DNA from: Puniceispirillum sp965657105
Lineage (GTDB): Bacteria; Pseudomonadota; Alphaproteobacteria; Puniceispirillales; Puniceispirillaceae
DNA length: 27,467 nucleotides
Direction of reading: 5' to 3'
Assembly: GCF_965657105.1 (NCBI RefSeq)
Contig: NZ_CBFHNB010000024.1
Span: 1-27,467, forward strand
Shown here: positions 6,976-16,368 of the stretch, piece by piece
Numbering within the stretch: the first letter of the stretch is position 1
Layout: every line of letters begins with the position of its first letter
Made by a program: the position numbers and the translations under genes
Notes under the pieces: generated by a model
What the model saw: the letters and a program-made list of their open reading frames with translations, nothing else
What the model was told of the DNA's origin: nothing
Databases searched by the model: none

Positions 6976-9900
6976 TCAGGTGCCGATGGCCGCCAGATGT
7001 TCCTGTAGCGATTTGACCCCCATCTGCCCCTGACGAAGCGCGCGGATCGCCTGACTCGCGGCGCGGCTTCCCGAAACAGTTGTGTAATAGGGAATTTTGT
7101 TGGTCAGCGCGGTCTGGCGAAGCGAGAAGGAATCTTTGATCGCACCAGCCCCTTTTGCGGTATTGAAAACAAGCTGGATATCGCCCGAAAGCATGGCGTC
7201 AACCGCATGTGGCCGGCCTTCCATGACCTTGTTGATGCGGGTTGCTGGCACGCCCGCGGCTGTCAGCGCATCGGTTGTGCCGCCTGTCGCCATGATCGAA
7301 AAACCGTCAGCGACAAGATCTCGACAGATTTCGACAAATTCGGCTTTGTCCTCATCCTTGACCGAAATAAATACTGTGCCACTAAGGGGTAGGTCGATAC
7401 CCGCGCCAAGCTGGCTTTTGGCAAAGGCGCGGCCAAAATCAGTATCAACGCCCATAACTTCGCCGGTCGATTTCATTTCTGGCCCCAAGAAAATGTCAAC
7501 GCCCGGGAAGCGCGCAAATGGGAATACCGCTTCTTTTACCGCCACATGATCGAGCTTTATATCCTGTAGATTAAAGCTGGCTAGCTTTTCACCAGCCATC
7601 ACGCGTGAAGCGATCTTGGCAATCGGCACGCCAGTGGTCTTGGCAACAAAGGGCACGGTGCGGCTGCCACGGGGATTGACCTCAAGCAGATAGATATCGG
7701 TGCCCTTGATCGCAAACTGTATGTTCATTAGGCCAACAACGCCTAGCGCATGCGCCAAGGCGGTGGTCTGACGCTGCAATTCAGCCAAAATCTCGTCGGA
7801 TAGATTTTGCGGTGGTAGCGAACAAGCCGAGTCACCTGAATGAATGCCCGCTTCTTCGATATGTTCCATGATGCCAGCGATATAGACATCAGTGCCATCG
7901 CATAGCGCATCAACATCAACCTCGACAGCATGGTCAAGGAAACGGTCGATAAGCACCGGATTATCACCCGATACGATCACCGCGTCACGCATATAGCGTT
8001 CCAGATCATCAAGGTGATGCACCACCTCCATCGCGCGCCCACCAAGCACATAGGACGGACGGATAACAACAGGCAGACCAATGCGCTCGACGATTGCACG
8101 CGCCTCATCAGCCGAATGGGCGATGCCATTTTCAGGTTGCAGAAGATCCAGTTTCTGCAATAGCTGCTGGAAGCGTTCGCGGTCTTCGGCAAGGTCAATG
8201 GCATCGGGGCTGGTGCCCAGAATCGGAATGCCAGCTGATTCAAGCGCGGCGGCGATCTTTAGCGGTGTCTGGCCGCCAAGCTGGACGATCACGCCAGCTA
8301 ATGTGCCGTTTTCGGATTCGCGTTTGATTACCGAAATCACATCTTCATCGGTCAAAGGCTCAAAATACAGGCGGTCGGATGTATCATAGTCAGTCGATAC
8401 GGTTTCCGGGTTACAATTGATCATGATGGTTTCATAACCAGCCTCGGACAAGGCGTAGCAAGCATGCACACAACAATAATCAAATTCGATGCCTTGACCG
8501 ATACGGTTTGGTCCGCCACCCAGAATAACAATTTTTTTACGATCTGACGGATCAGCTTCACATTCCGCACCACCAAGATTGCTGTTAGTGCCATTGGAAA
8601 AAGCACTTGCAAGTTCATAGGTGGAATACATATAGGCGGTATCAGAGGCAAATTCGGCAGCGCAGGTATCGATACGTTTGAATGTCGGTACGATATTATG
8701 CGCCAGACGTTTGGCGGTTACATCATCGGCTGGCAGATTAGCTAGCTGGCTCAGACGGCGATCGCTAAAGCCAAGCGATTTCAACCATAAGAAAGGATAG
8801 GCATCATCCGGAATGCCTTGATCCTTGACCATAGTCTCGGCATCAAGAATGGCCTGCATACGTTCGAGGAACCAGATATCCCAGCCTGTTGCGGCGGCCA
8901 CTTCGGCAGGAGTCATGCCGGTACGCAAGGCCTGTGCGATCCGCAAAATCCGGAATGGAACAAGTTCGTCCAGCCAGCCGCGCATCGCATCATCAGCCAA
9001 GGTGCTGTCAGATTGCGGCAATGGCACTTCATCAAGACCGTTCAGACCAGTTTCCATTGAGCGCAATGCCTTTTGCAGGCTTTCTTCGAAAGACCGACCA
9101 ACAGCCATCGCTTCGCCAACCGATTTCATCGATGTTGACAAGGTGCTCTGGGCACCGGAGAATTTTTCAAAGGTGAAACGCGGTATTTTGGTAACGACAT
9201 AATCAATGGTTGGTTCAAAGCTGGCTGGTGTAACGCCGGTAATGTCGTTGGCCAGCTCATCCAGCGTGTAGCCAACGGCCAGTTTAGCCGCCACCTTGGC
9301 AATCGGGAAGCCAGTAGCTTTTGATGCCAATGCCGATGAACGGCTGACGCGCGGATTCATTTCGATGACAATCACGCGGCCTGTATTCGGGCAGACGGCG
9401 AACTGGACATTCGAGCCACCAGTATCAACACCAATTTCGCGTAACACCGCCAAAGACGCATCACGCAGGCTTTGATATTCCTTGTCTGTAAGTGTCAATG
9501 CTGGTGCCACGGTGATCGAGTCACCTGTATGCACGCCCATCGGATCAATATTTTCGATCGAGCAAATAATGATACAATTGTCAGCCGTATCGCGGACAAC
9601 TTCCATCTCGAATTCTTTCCAGCCCAGCAATGATTCTTCAATCAGCACTTCAGACACAGGCGAAAGTCGTAAGCCGTTACGCACAATATCTTCAAATTCG
9701 GCTTTGTTATAGGCAATACCCCCGCCTTCGCCGCCTAACGTAAAGGACGGACGAATGATCGCTGGCAGACCGACAAAATCGAGGGCGGCGGCGGCATCTT
9801 CAAAATTATTGACGGTACGGGCGCGGGCGCATTCCAGCCCAATACGTTGCATCGCGAGTCGGAATAATTCGCGGTCTTCTGCCATTTCGATTGACTTGGT

Positions 9901-10257
9901 TCGCGCGCCAATCATTTCGACGCCATATTTGTCTAAGGTGCCATCATGATATAGTGACAAGGCCGTATTCAAAGCTGTCTGTCCGCCCATGGTCGGCAAA
10001 AGCGCGTCAGGACGTTCTTTTTCGATGATTTTGGCAACCGTTTCCGGCGTGATTGGTTCAATATAGGTGGCGTCGGCCATATCCGGATCAGTCATGATCG
10101 TGGCGGGATTTGAATTCACCAGAATGATGCGATAGCCATCGGATTTTAGCGCTTTACAAGCCTGTGCGCCCGAATAATCAAATTCACATGCCTGCCCAAT
10201 GATGATGGGACCGGCGCCGATGATGAGAATGGAAGAAATATCATTACGGCGCGGCAT
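6976..10257 (-). CDS. carB: Carbamoyl-phosphate synthase large chain
   Basis: 1093 residues, the normal size (Escherichia coli 1073). It begins MPRRNDISSILIIGAGPI. The first carboxyphosphate half holds an ATP-grasp domain (about 130-340, with EMNPRVSRSSALASKATGFP), then an oligomerisation domain with GWDIWFLERM (about 400-560). The second, carbamate half repeats the layout (GGGPNRIGQGIEFDYCC near 586; EVNPRGSRTVPFVAKTTG near 850). The C-terminal MGS-like domain (about 945-1080) is the site of allosteric control in known enzymes. It makes carbamoyl phosphate for pyrimidines and arginine from bicarbonate, two ATP and ammonia channelled from CarA. The start codon directly follows the carA stop, so translation is probably coupled. 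Confidence 0.98.
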   Translation of the reverse strand: MPRRNDISSILIIGAGPIIIGQACEFDYSGAQACKALKSDGYRIILVNSNPATIMTDPDMADATYIEPITPETVAKIIEKERPDALLPTMGGQTALNTALSLYHDGTLDKYGVEMIGARTKSIEMAEDRELFRLAMQRIGLECARARTVNNFEDAAAALDFVGLPAIIRPSFTLGGEGGGIAYNKAEFEDIVRNGLRLSPVSEVLIEESLLGWKEFEMEVVRDTADNCIIICSIENIDPMGVHTGDSITVAPALTLTDKEYQSLRDASLAVLREIGVDTGGSNVQFAVCPNTGRVIVIEMNPRVSRSSALASKATGFPIAKVAAKLAVGYTLDELANDITGVTPASFEPTIDYVVTKIPRFTFEKFSGAQSTLSTSMKSVGEAMAVGRSFEESLQKALRSMETGLNGLDEVPLPQSDSTLADDAMRGWLDELVPFRILRIAQALRTGMTPAEVAAATGWDIWFLERMQAILDAETMVKDQGIPDDAYPFLWLKSLGFSDRRLSQLANLPADDVTAKRLAHNIVPTFKRIDTCAAEFASDTAYMYSTYELASAFSNGTNSNLGGAECEADPSDRKKIVILGGGPNRIGQGIEFDYCCVHACYALSEAGYETIMINCNPETVSTDYDTSDRLYFEPLTDEDVISVIKRESENGTLAGVIVQLGGQTPLKIAAALESAGIPILGTSPDAIDLAEDRERFQQLLQKLDLLQPENGIAHSADEARAIVERIGLPVVIRPSYVLGGRAMEVVHHLDDLERYMRDAVIVSGDNPVLIDRFLDHAVEVDVDALCDGTDVYIAGIMEHIEEAGIHSGDSACSLPPQNLSDEILAELQRQTTALAHALGVVGLMNIQFAIKGTDIYLLEVNPRGSRTVPFVAKTTGVPIAKIASRVMAGEKLASFNLQDIKLDHVAVKEAVFPFARFPGVDIFLGPEMKSTGEVMGVDTDFGRAFAKSQLGAGIDLPLSGTVFISVKDEDKAEFVEICRDLVADGFSIMATGGTTDALTAAGVPATRINKVMEGRPHAVDAMLSGDIQLVFNTAKGAGAIKDSFSLRQTALTNKIPYYTTVSGSRAASQAIRALRQGQMGVKSLQEHLAAIGT

Positions 10258-11451
10258 CTAGGATCTCCCCTGATTCATCAACGCGGTGAAGCGTTCAAAC
10301 AAATATCGCGAATCATGCGGACCAGGCGACGATTCGGGATGGTATTGAACACAAAAGGCAGGTTTGCTTTTGTGGCGAAGCCCCTCGACCGAGTTATCGA
10401 ACAGGGAAATATGCGAAATTTCAACATCATCAGGTAGGCTGTCGGGGTCAACGACAAAGCCATGATTCTGGCTGGTGATTTCGATCTTGCCTGTTGCCAG
10501 ATCCTTGACCGGGTGGTTGGCGCCGCGATGTCCTCGTTCCATTTTGAAGGTCTTTGCACCAAGCGCACGCGCCATAAGCTGATGTCCGATACAGATACCA
10601 AAAATCGGCATATCTGCCTCAATTAGTGTGGCGATTTCTGCTGCTGCATAGCTGGATGTGGCGGCTGGGTCGCCTGGGCCATTGGACAAAAATACACCAT
10701 CTGGCTTCATCGCCATAATATCAGCCGCTGAGGTGTTGGCCGGGACAACGGTTACATCACAACCAGCATCTGTCAGACAGCGCAAGATATTCTGTTTGCA
10801 GCCATAATCAACCGCGACAACCTTATGCTTTGCGGTGGTTTGCCTATGCGCAACTTTACTGTAATCCCAACTGCCATCAGACCATTTATCGGTGTGCTTT
10901 TGGCTCACTTCGATAGCCAGATCCATGCCTTTGAGACCAGGCCAGGCTGTGGCCATTTTGACCAGCGATTCAGTATCGATATGGCCATCAGGCTGGTGAC
11001 AAAGGACACCACGTGGGGCGCCATGATCACGGATATGCCGCGTCAAAGCGCGCGTATCGATACCGCTAATGCCAGGTAAATTATGCGAGACAAGCCACTC
11101 GTCCAGCCCCTGATCAGCACGCCAGCTAGCCGGATTTGTCACAGGCTGACGCACAATCATGCCAAGCGCAGCAGGGATGGTGGTTTCAATGTCATGAGCA
11201 TTGGTGCCAACATTGCCAATATGCGGAAAGGTAAAGGTGATCAGCTGCCCCGCATAAGACGGGTCGGTCATGATTTCCTGGTAGCCTGTCATGGATGTAT
11301 TAAAGCAAACTTCGCCCACATTAGTAGTGGCGGCGCCAAAGCCAATTCCGGGAAAAACAGATCCGTCTTCAAGAACTAAAACAGCTGTCGGATTATCCCG
11401 ACATGCGCTGAGCGCGGCAAAATCGTGGTCAGATTTTGTTGTCTGGCCCAT
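10258..11451 (-). CDS. carA: Carbamoyl-phosphate synthase small chain (glutaminase)
   Basis: 397 residues. The N-terminal CarA-specific domain runs to about residue 200 (LEDGSVFPGIGFG, GEVCFNTSMTGYQEIMTDPSYAGQ). It is followed by a class-I glutamine amidotransferase domain with nucleophile C287 in GICIGHQ and the partners H371 and E373 in QYHPESSPGPHDS. It hydrolyses glutamine and feeds ammonia to CarB. The N-terminus is about 15 residues longer than the shortest homologues. A promoter-like pair and a nested inverted-repeat array lie 66-96 bases upstream, suggesting transcriptional control of carAB. Confidence 0.97.
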   Translation of the reverse strand: MGQTTKSDHDFAALSACRDNPTAVLVLEDGSVFPGIGFGAATTNVGEVCFNTSMTGYQEIMTDPSYAGQLITFTFPHIGNVGTNAHDIETTIPAALGMIVRQPVTNPASWRADQGLDEWLVSHNLPGISGIDTRALTRHIRDHGAPRGVLCHQPDGHIDTESLVKMATAWPGLKGMDLAIEVSQKHTDKWSDGSWDYSKVAHRQTTAKHKVVAVDYGCKQNILRCLTDAGCDVTVVPANTSAADIMAMKPDGVFLSNGPGDPAATSSYAAAEIATLIEADMPIFGICIGHQLMARALGAKTFKMERGHRGANHPVKDLATGKIEITSQNHGFVVDPDSLPDDVEISHISLFDNSVEGLRHKSKPAFCVQYHPESSPGPHDSRYLFERFTALMNQGRS

Positions 11452-11516
11452 ATTATCACGGTTCCTGCTATTGGTTAGATATCGAATGGCGAAACTATTA
11501 CGCTCAAACGAATGGA

Positions 11517-11547
11517 GTGATACAAGACAGGTCTTGATTGGTCAAGA
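11517..11547 (-). promoter_or_regulatory. Candidate carAB promoter overlapped by interlocked inverted repeats
   Basis: On the minus strand TTGACC (11545-11540) and TATCAC (11522-11517) are 17 bases apart, a good sigma-70-type pair. Two perfect inverted repeats share the core: CAAGAC-AG-GTCTTG (11523-11536) and TCTTGA-TTGG-TCAAGA (11532-11547). Together they make three TCTTG/CAAGA half-sites in alternating orientation covering the spacer and -35 box. This layout is typical of a repressor operator. I do not recognise the motif as that of a known regulator. Confidence 0.55.
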
Positions 11548-11697
11548 GTATGAAAGCGGGTTATCAGAGAATATCTGCGGCCGACATGCTTCAAAACTAT
11601 TATAGCGGCTTATTCTATATAAATGTTGTAGGGTTGCACTTTGAAACGTATCTGCGTACAAGCCTTTTGTTTCTAGGTGGATATATTGGATAGTGGT

Positions 11698-12156
11698 ATG
11701 CGAGATAGAATTACAGAATCGATGAAACAAGCGCTAAAGGCCAAGGACCAAGCAGCGCTTGGGACAATGCGCCTTATAATGGCTGCGTTGAAAGACCGTG
11801 ACATTGCGGCGCGTGGTAATGGCAATCAGGATGGAATTAGCGATGATGACATTCTTTCGATGCTACAGACAATGATCAAGCAGCGGAACGAGTCAGCGAA
11901 AATGTATCGTGATGGCAATAGAATCGAGCTTGCCGAAGCCGAAGAAGCCGAAATCACGATCATTCAGTCATTTCTGCCAGCCCAGCTTGATGACGCGGCT
12001 ATGAATGAGGCGATCAAAGCCACGATCGCCGAAACTGGAGCTTCATCGGTTAAGGATATGGGGCAGGTAATGGCATCATTGAAAACTAACTTTGCCGGAC
12101 AAATGGATTTTTCGGCAGTCAGCCAGATGGTAAAATCGATACTTATGGATAATTAG
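11698..12156 (+). CDS. yqeY: GatB/YqeY domain protein
   Basis: 152 residues from ATG 11698 (MRDRITESMKQALKAKD); a GTG at 11677 would add seven residues and neither start has a strong ribosome site. The protein is the usual free-standing YqeY size, with a helical N-terminal half (TMRLIMAALKDRDIAARG, MIKQRNESAKMY) and the C-terminal tail domain shared with the GatB subunit of the tRNA amidotransferase (FLPAQLDDAAMNEAIKATI). Its exact job is unsettled; it is thought to act in tRNA-linked processes. It precedes dnaG and rpoD, a common alphaproteobacterial order. Confidence 0.93.
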   Translation: MRDRITESMKQALKAKDQAALGTMRLIMAALKDRDIAARGNGNQDGISDDDILSMLQTMIKQRNESAKMYRDGNRIELAEAEEAEITIIQSFLPAQLDDAAMNEAIKATIAETGASSVKDMGQVMASLKTNFAGQMDFSAVSQMVKSILMDN

Positions 12157-12286
12157 TCTGTATCCAGACCCATAATGCGTGATCGAAAGGTTGGGCATAG
12201 GCAGCGGTGAAATGGCAATAATGACAAAGCTGGTCAGTAGGCTGAGGGTTTGCGCGTTTGTCCACTGTTGGTTAATCTTAAGCCGA

Positions 12287-12318
12287 GAAGCCAATTGGAG
12301 AAGAAGCCAAGTGGAGAA
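12287..12318. repeat. 16-bp tandem duplication carrying the dnaG ribosome site
   Basis: GAAGCCAATTGGAGAA (12287-12302) is followed directly by GAAGCCAAGTGGAGAA (12303-12318), with one difference. Each copy contains GGAG, so the dnaG start at 12328 has two Shine-Dalgarno candidates at 11 and 27 bases. This could tune translation of primase or be a slippage scar. Confidence 0.85.
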
Positions 12319-12327
12319 AATGGCGTC

Positions 12328-14010
12328 ATGGCAGTGCCTCCAGAATTTATTGAAGATTTGCGGCAACGCGTGCCGTTATCAGATATAGTTGGCAAACGCG
12401 TAAAGTTGGTCCGTAAAGGCCGCCGCTTTTCCGGTCTATGCCCGTTCCATTCGGAAAAAACCCCTTCTTTTTCAGTCGTCGATGATGATGGATTCTATCA
12501 TTGTTTTGGTTGCGGCGTGCATGGCGATGCGATTTCATTTCTGCGTGAAATAGATGGTCTGGAATTCATGGAAGCGGTTGAACGGCTTGCCGATATGGCA
12601 GGTATGGCTATGCCCATTGGTGCCCCGCAGGATCCCAAGGTCACACAGCAACGAAAAGCCGCGCTTGATATTCTGGAAATGACAGCCACATTCTTTCGGG
12701 CGGCGCTGGATCGTGAGGATGGCAAGGAGGCGGCGCGCTATCTGCTTAACCGCAATCTGGATGCACATATTATACAAACCTATCGGCTTGGCTATGCGCC
12801 GCGGGGTGGCTTGCGGGCGGCACTATCAGCGAAAGGCTTTAGTGATGCTGATATGCTGGCCGCTGGAGTGTTGCGAAAATCTGACCGTGATGGGTCATTA
12901 TATGATTACTTCCGCGACCGGGTGATGTTCCCGATTGAAAACCGGCAAGGCAAAGTCATTGCTTTCGGGGCGCGGGCGCTTGGCGATGCACAACCAAAAT
13001 ATCTGAATTCAGGCGAGGGGCCGACCTTTTCAAAAAAGGCGGTGCTTTATGGCTGGGTTCAGGCGCGTGAAGGACTGCGGCGGCAGTTGCCGTTGGTGAT
13101 TGCCGAGGGCTATATGGATGTAATCGCGATTCATAAAAGCGGGGTGGCGGCGGCGGTCGCGCCATTAGGCACGGCATTGACGCCTGAACAGATTGTGCTG
13201 GTGTGGAAATTACATAATGAGCCAGTATTGTGTTTTGATGGCGACACCGCCGGACAAAAAGCACAAATGCGCGCCCTGGAACGGTTTCTCCCGCTTCTGG
13301 AACCTGGAAAAACAGCTCGATTTGCAACCCTGCCTGCGGGTAAGGATCCCGATGATGTGTTGCGCGAAGCCGGACATGAAGGTTTTAAGAATATTGTCGC
13401 CACGGCAAGGTCGCTGGTCGATACGATGTGGGACACAATCATGGCTGATCATGATGTGCGACAACCCGAACAGCGCGCCCAGTTCTGGCAGGCGATCCGG
13501 TCACAGATTCGCAATATCGGCAATAATCAGGTGCGTAGCGCCTTTAGTGATGAAATTGAGAACCGAATCGCCGCCATGCGGACGCAAATGCGCGGTGGAA
13601 CCATGCCAATGGCAGCGCGAACAGCGCGGCGGCCATCGACAGGGATGATTAATCGTCATAAAGCTTTATTAGCATTGCTTCTGGCCCATCCGGCGCTTAT
13701 TTCGGGGGCATTTGAAACGCTATCAATGATCGATTCGGGCGATGAACGGCTGGAGATGATAAAAAAAGCGGCTATAGACGCGTTAATCAGCGATCCAGAC
13801 CTTGACGCCGCGGCTTTAAACTATCATTTACAAGGATTGAATTTCACGGATGAACTAGCTGATTTGACAGGTGAAGATATGAAAGCCAGATTACCTTTCG
13901 ATCCCGCCACGCTGAATAGTGACATAGCAGAGGCGCATCTCGGAGAATTAGTGGCTCTTATCAATGGAAAATCGGGCGTGTTTTCAAAGGCGACCCAACA
14001 ACGAAACTAA
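12328..14010 (+). CDS. dnaG: DNA primase
   Basis: 560 residues from ATG 12328 (MAVPPEFIEDLRQRVPLSDI, the usual N-terminus); the longer in-frame extension to 12250 has no family character. The zinc finger is C38, H41, C59, C62 (CHC2 type). The RNA polymerase core carries FRDRVMFPI and the TOPRIM motifs AEGYMDV (near 256) and FDGDTAGQKA (near 302). A helical C-terminal domain from about 430, meant for DnaB, is short, so the protein is somewhat smaller than many alphaproteobacterial primases. It synthesises RNA primers for replication. Confidence 0.97.
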   Translation: MAVPPEFIEDLRQRVPLSDIVGKRVKLVRKGRRFSGLCPFHSEKTPSFSVVDDDGFYHCFGCGVHGDAISFLREIDGLEFMEAVERLADMAGMAMPIGAPQDPKVTQQRKAALDILEMTATFFRAALDREDGKEAARYLLNRNLDAHIIQTYRLGYAPRGGLRAALSAKGFSDADMLAAGVLRKSDRDGSLYDYFRDRVMFPIENRQGKVIAFGARALGDAQPKYLNSGEGPTFSKKAVLYGWVQAREGLRRQLPLVIAEGYMDVIAIHKSGVAAAVAPLGTALTPEQIVLVWKLHNEPVLCFDGDTAGQKAQMRALERFLPLLEPGKTARFATLPAGKDPDDVLREAGHEGFKNIVATARSLVDTMWDTIMADHDVRQPEQRAQFWQAIRSQIRNIGNNQVRSAFSDEIENRIAAMRTQMRGGTMPMAARTARRPSTGMINRHKALLALLLAHPALISGAFETLSMIDSGDERLEMIKKAAIDALISDPDLDAAALNYHLQGLNFTDELADLTGEDMKARLPFDPATLNSDIAEAHLGELVALINGKSGVFSKATQQRN

Positions 14011-14106
14011 GCACAATAAGGCAAGATATGCTGTATCCGATGGATTGCAGCTTGTGGATTTGTGAAAAATACCGGATATGCCGGCGAATGAAATGACAGA
14101 CTTATC

Positions 14107-14189
14107 CATGATGGTATAGATCATGATTGGTCGCTAGGTGGAAATAAGCACCCTATTTGGGCTACCCTGACAGCTTGTTTGCATCAGGG
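14107..14189 (+). promoter_or_regulatory. Inverted repeats upstream of rpoD
   Basis: The 196-base dnaG-rpoD interval has two perfect inverted repeats. CATGAT/ATCATG (14107-14112 with 14120-14125) flanks GGTATAG. CCCTGA/TCAGGG (14165-14170 with 14184-14189) forms a 13-base-loop hairpin ending six bases before the AAGGA ribosome site of rpoD. The first may mark a promoter or operator, the second a leader structure. Neither has a T-run, so rpoD may be read from dnaG as well as from its own promoter. Confidence 0.4.
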
Positions 14190-14206
14190 ACAACAAAGGA
14201 ATGTGA

Positions 14207-16237
14207 GTGACAGGCATGGCAGTCAAAGCAAAAAAACAAGTCGAGCCAGAAACCAATACCCCTGATGCAAGTCAGACATCCAGCGCCGATGCTGCCCAGC
14301 AGACCATCAAGACGCTGATAAAGCTTGGTAAAGAGCGTGGCTTTGTGACTCATGACGAGCTTAACGCCGCCCTGCCAGCCGAAGATTATACCTCTGAGCA
14401 GATTGACGATGTAATGTCATCGCTGAGCGAAATGGGTGTATCAGTCGTAGATAGCGCCGAAACCGACGAAAATAACGAAGAAGAACAAGCCGAAGGCGGA
14501 AAAGCCGCTGGCAATCTGTCAGATAGTGATGTGTCTGGCACTGATGATCCCGTGCGCATGTATCTGCGTGAAATGGGTAGTGTCGAATTGCTGTCGCGTG
14601 AAGGCGAGATCGCCATCGCCAAGCGGATTGAAGCTGGACGTGAAATGATGATTGGCGGGATTTGCGAATCACCACTGACCATCCGTGCTTTGATGCATTG
14701 GCGAGATCAGATTGCCGATGGTGTGGTGCCCCTGCGTGACATCATTGATCTGGAAAGCACGCATACTAAGCTGAATGGTGGGCCCATCACTGATCAGAAT
14801 GTCATCAATGCGATGAATGACGAGATCAGCGATGAAGATCTGGAAGATGATGAAGAAGAAGAGCCCGAGGAAGAAGATTTAGAAGATGACGAAGACGAGG
14901 ATGATGAAAGCGGTGATAGTGACACCGATACATCAACACGTGATAGTCATGACGAAGATGAGTCAGAAGATGTAAACATGTCACTGGCGGCCATGGAAGA
15001 CGTCGTGCGTGATGATGTAATGGCCATGTTCGATGAGATTTCAACGGTATTCAAAGCCTTTACAAAAAGCCAAGACCGCCGCCTTGCCCGTATGGCAAAA
15101 GGTGAAGCGCTAATCCCAAAAAGCGAAGTCGCCCATCTGGAGCTGAAAATAAAACTTTGTGAATTGATGGAAGGTGTAATTTTCAATACAGGCCGTATCG
15201 AAGCGCTTTCTGAACAGCTATTTACCCTGAACCGTCATGTGACCGGTATCGAAGGGCGGTTGATGCGGCTTGCCATTGATAGTGGTATCCCGCGTGCACA
15301 GGTGCTTGAAGCCTGGTCTTGGCGTGAGGTGATCGAGGGCTGGCCCGGATCGGACTTTTCGACCAAAGCCTGGCAGAAGCTGGACAAGAATCATAGCGCC
15401 GAAATTGCCGAATTGCAGGATAAAATCCGCCTTGTGGTCGATGATGTATCGCTGGCGATCCCTGAATTCCGTGAAGTGATTCAGACTATCCAGCGCGGCC
15501 AACGCGAAGCGGCGCGGGCGAAAAAGGAAATGGTCGAAGCTAATCTGCGTCTGGTGATTTCCATCGCCAAAAAATACACCAATCGCGGTTTGCAATTCCT
15601 CGATCTGATTCAAGAAGGTAATATCGGTCTGATGAAGGCGGTGGATAAGTTCGAATATCGCCGCGGTTATAAATTCTCGACCTATGCCACATGGTGGATC
15701 CGCCAAGCGATTACCCGTTCGATTGCCGATCAGGCGCGCACAATTCGGATTCCCGTTCATATGATCGAAACGATCAATAAGCTGGTGCGGACATCACGCC
15801 AAATGCTGCATGAAATTGGTCGTGAGCCAACACCCGAAGAGCTGGCGGAAAAGCTGTCGATGCCAATTGATAAGGTGCGTAAGGTGCTGAAAATCGCCAA
15901 GGAGCCTATCAGCCTGGAAACACCTATTGGCGATGAGGAAGATAGCCATCTTGGTGACTTCATCGAAGATAAAAACGCGGTTCAGCCTCTGGATGCGGCG
16001 ATCCATGCGAATTTGCGTGAAACGACTACGCGGGTGCTGGCTAGCCTGACCGCACGTGAAGAACGGGTTTTGCGCATGCGCTTTGGGATTGGCATGAATA
16101 CCGATCATACGCTGGAAGAAGTGGGGCAGCAATTTAGCGTGACGCGGGAACGTATTCGCCAGATTGAAGCCAAAGCGCTACGTAAACTCAAGCATCCGTC
16201 GCGCTCGCGTAAGCTTCGAAGTTTTCTGGAGAATTAG
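14207..16237 (+). CDS. rpoD: Primary sigma factor RpoD (sigma-70)
   Basis: 676 residues. Region 1.1 lies in the first 100 residues. Region 1.2 starts at DPVRMYLREMGSVELLSREGE (near 113). A non-conserved insert contains a very acidic run of Asp/Glu (about 208-260). Region 2 (about 430-520) has the -10 recognition segment FSTYATWWIRQAITR. Region 3 follows, and region 4 ends with the -35 helix-turn-helix TLEEVGQQFSVTRERIRQIEAKALRKL. It directs RNA polymerase to housekeeping promoters. Start: AAGGA at 14196-14200 is six bases before GTG 14207 and 15 before ATG 14216, so I prefer GTG, but MAVKAKKQ from the ATG also resembles relatives. Confidence 0.97.
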   Translation: MTGMAVKAKKQVEPETNTPDASQTSSADAAQQTIKTLIKLGKERGFVTHDELNAALPAEDYTSEQIDDVMSSLSEMGVSVVDSAETDENNEEEQAEGGKAAGNLSDSDVSGTDDPVRMYLREMGSVELLSREGEIAIAKRIEAGREMMIGGICESPLTIRALMHWRDQIADGVVPLRDIIDLESTHTKLNGGPITDQNVINAMNDEISDEDLEDDEEEEPEEEDLEDDEDEDDESGDSDTDTSTRDSHDEDESEDVNMSLAAMEDVVRDDVMAMFDEISTVFKAFTKSQDRRLARMAKGEALIPKSEVAHLELKIKLCELMEGVIFNTGRIEALSEQLFTLNRHVTGIEGRLMRLAIDSGIPRAQVLEAWSWREVIEGWPGSDFSTKAWQKLDKNHSAEIAELQDKIRLVVDDVSLAIPEFREVIQTIQRGQREAARAKKEMVEANLRLVISIAKKYTNRGLQFLDLIQEGNIGLMKAVDKFEYRRGYKFSTYATWWIRQAITRSIADQARTIRIPVHMIETINKLVRTSRQMLHEIGREPTPEELAEKLSMPIDKVRKVLKIAKEPISLETPIGDEEDSHLGDFIEDKNAVQPLDAAIHANLRETTTRVLASLTAREERVLRMRFGIGMNTDHTLEEVGQQFSVTRERIRQIEAKALRKLKHPSRSRKLRSFLEN

Positions 16238-16240
16238 GAG

Positions 16241-16316
16241 CATCCGCACCCCAGATGCGCAGATGAAGATTTCAAATTCCGCCCCAGATGGCGGAACAGC
16301 ACCCGCCCTAGGGTGC
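16241..16316 (+). terminator. Cluster of hairpins between rpoD and the tRNA gene
   Basis: Three stems follow rpoD: GCATC/GATGC around 16241-16258, TTCCGCC/GGCGGAA (16277-16283 with 16290-16296, perfect 7 bp) and GCACCC/GGGTGC (16299-16304 with 16311-16316, perfect 6 bp). The first two share the loop sequence CCCAGAT. None has a following T-run, so the cluster may act as a Rho-type or processing site rather than a canonical terminator, or as a small dispersed repeat. Confidence 0.5.
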
Positions 16317-16368
16317 GGTGGCATGGACAGACGGACAGTCATACATGCCATGATTTGCAAGGGTAAGT

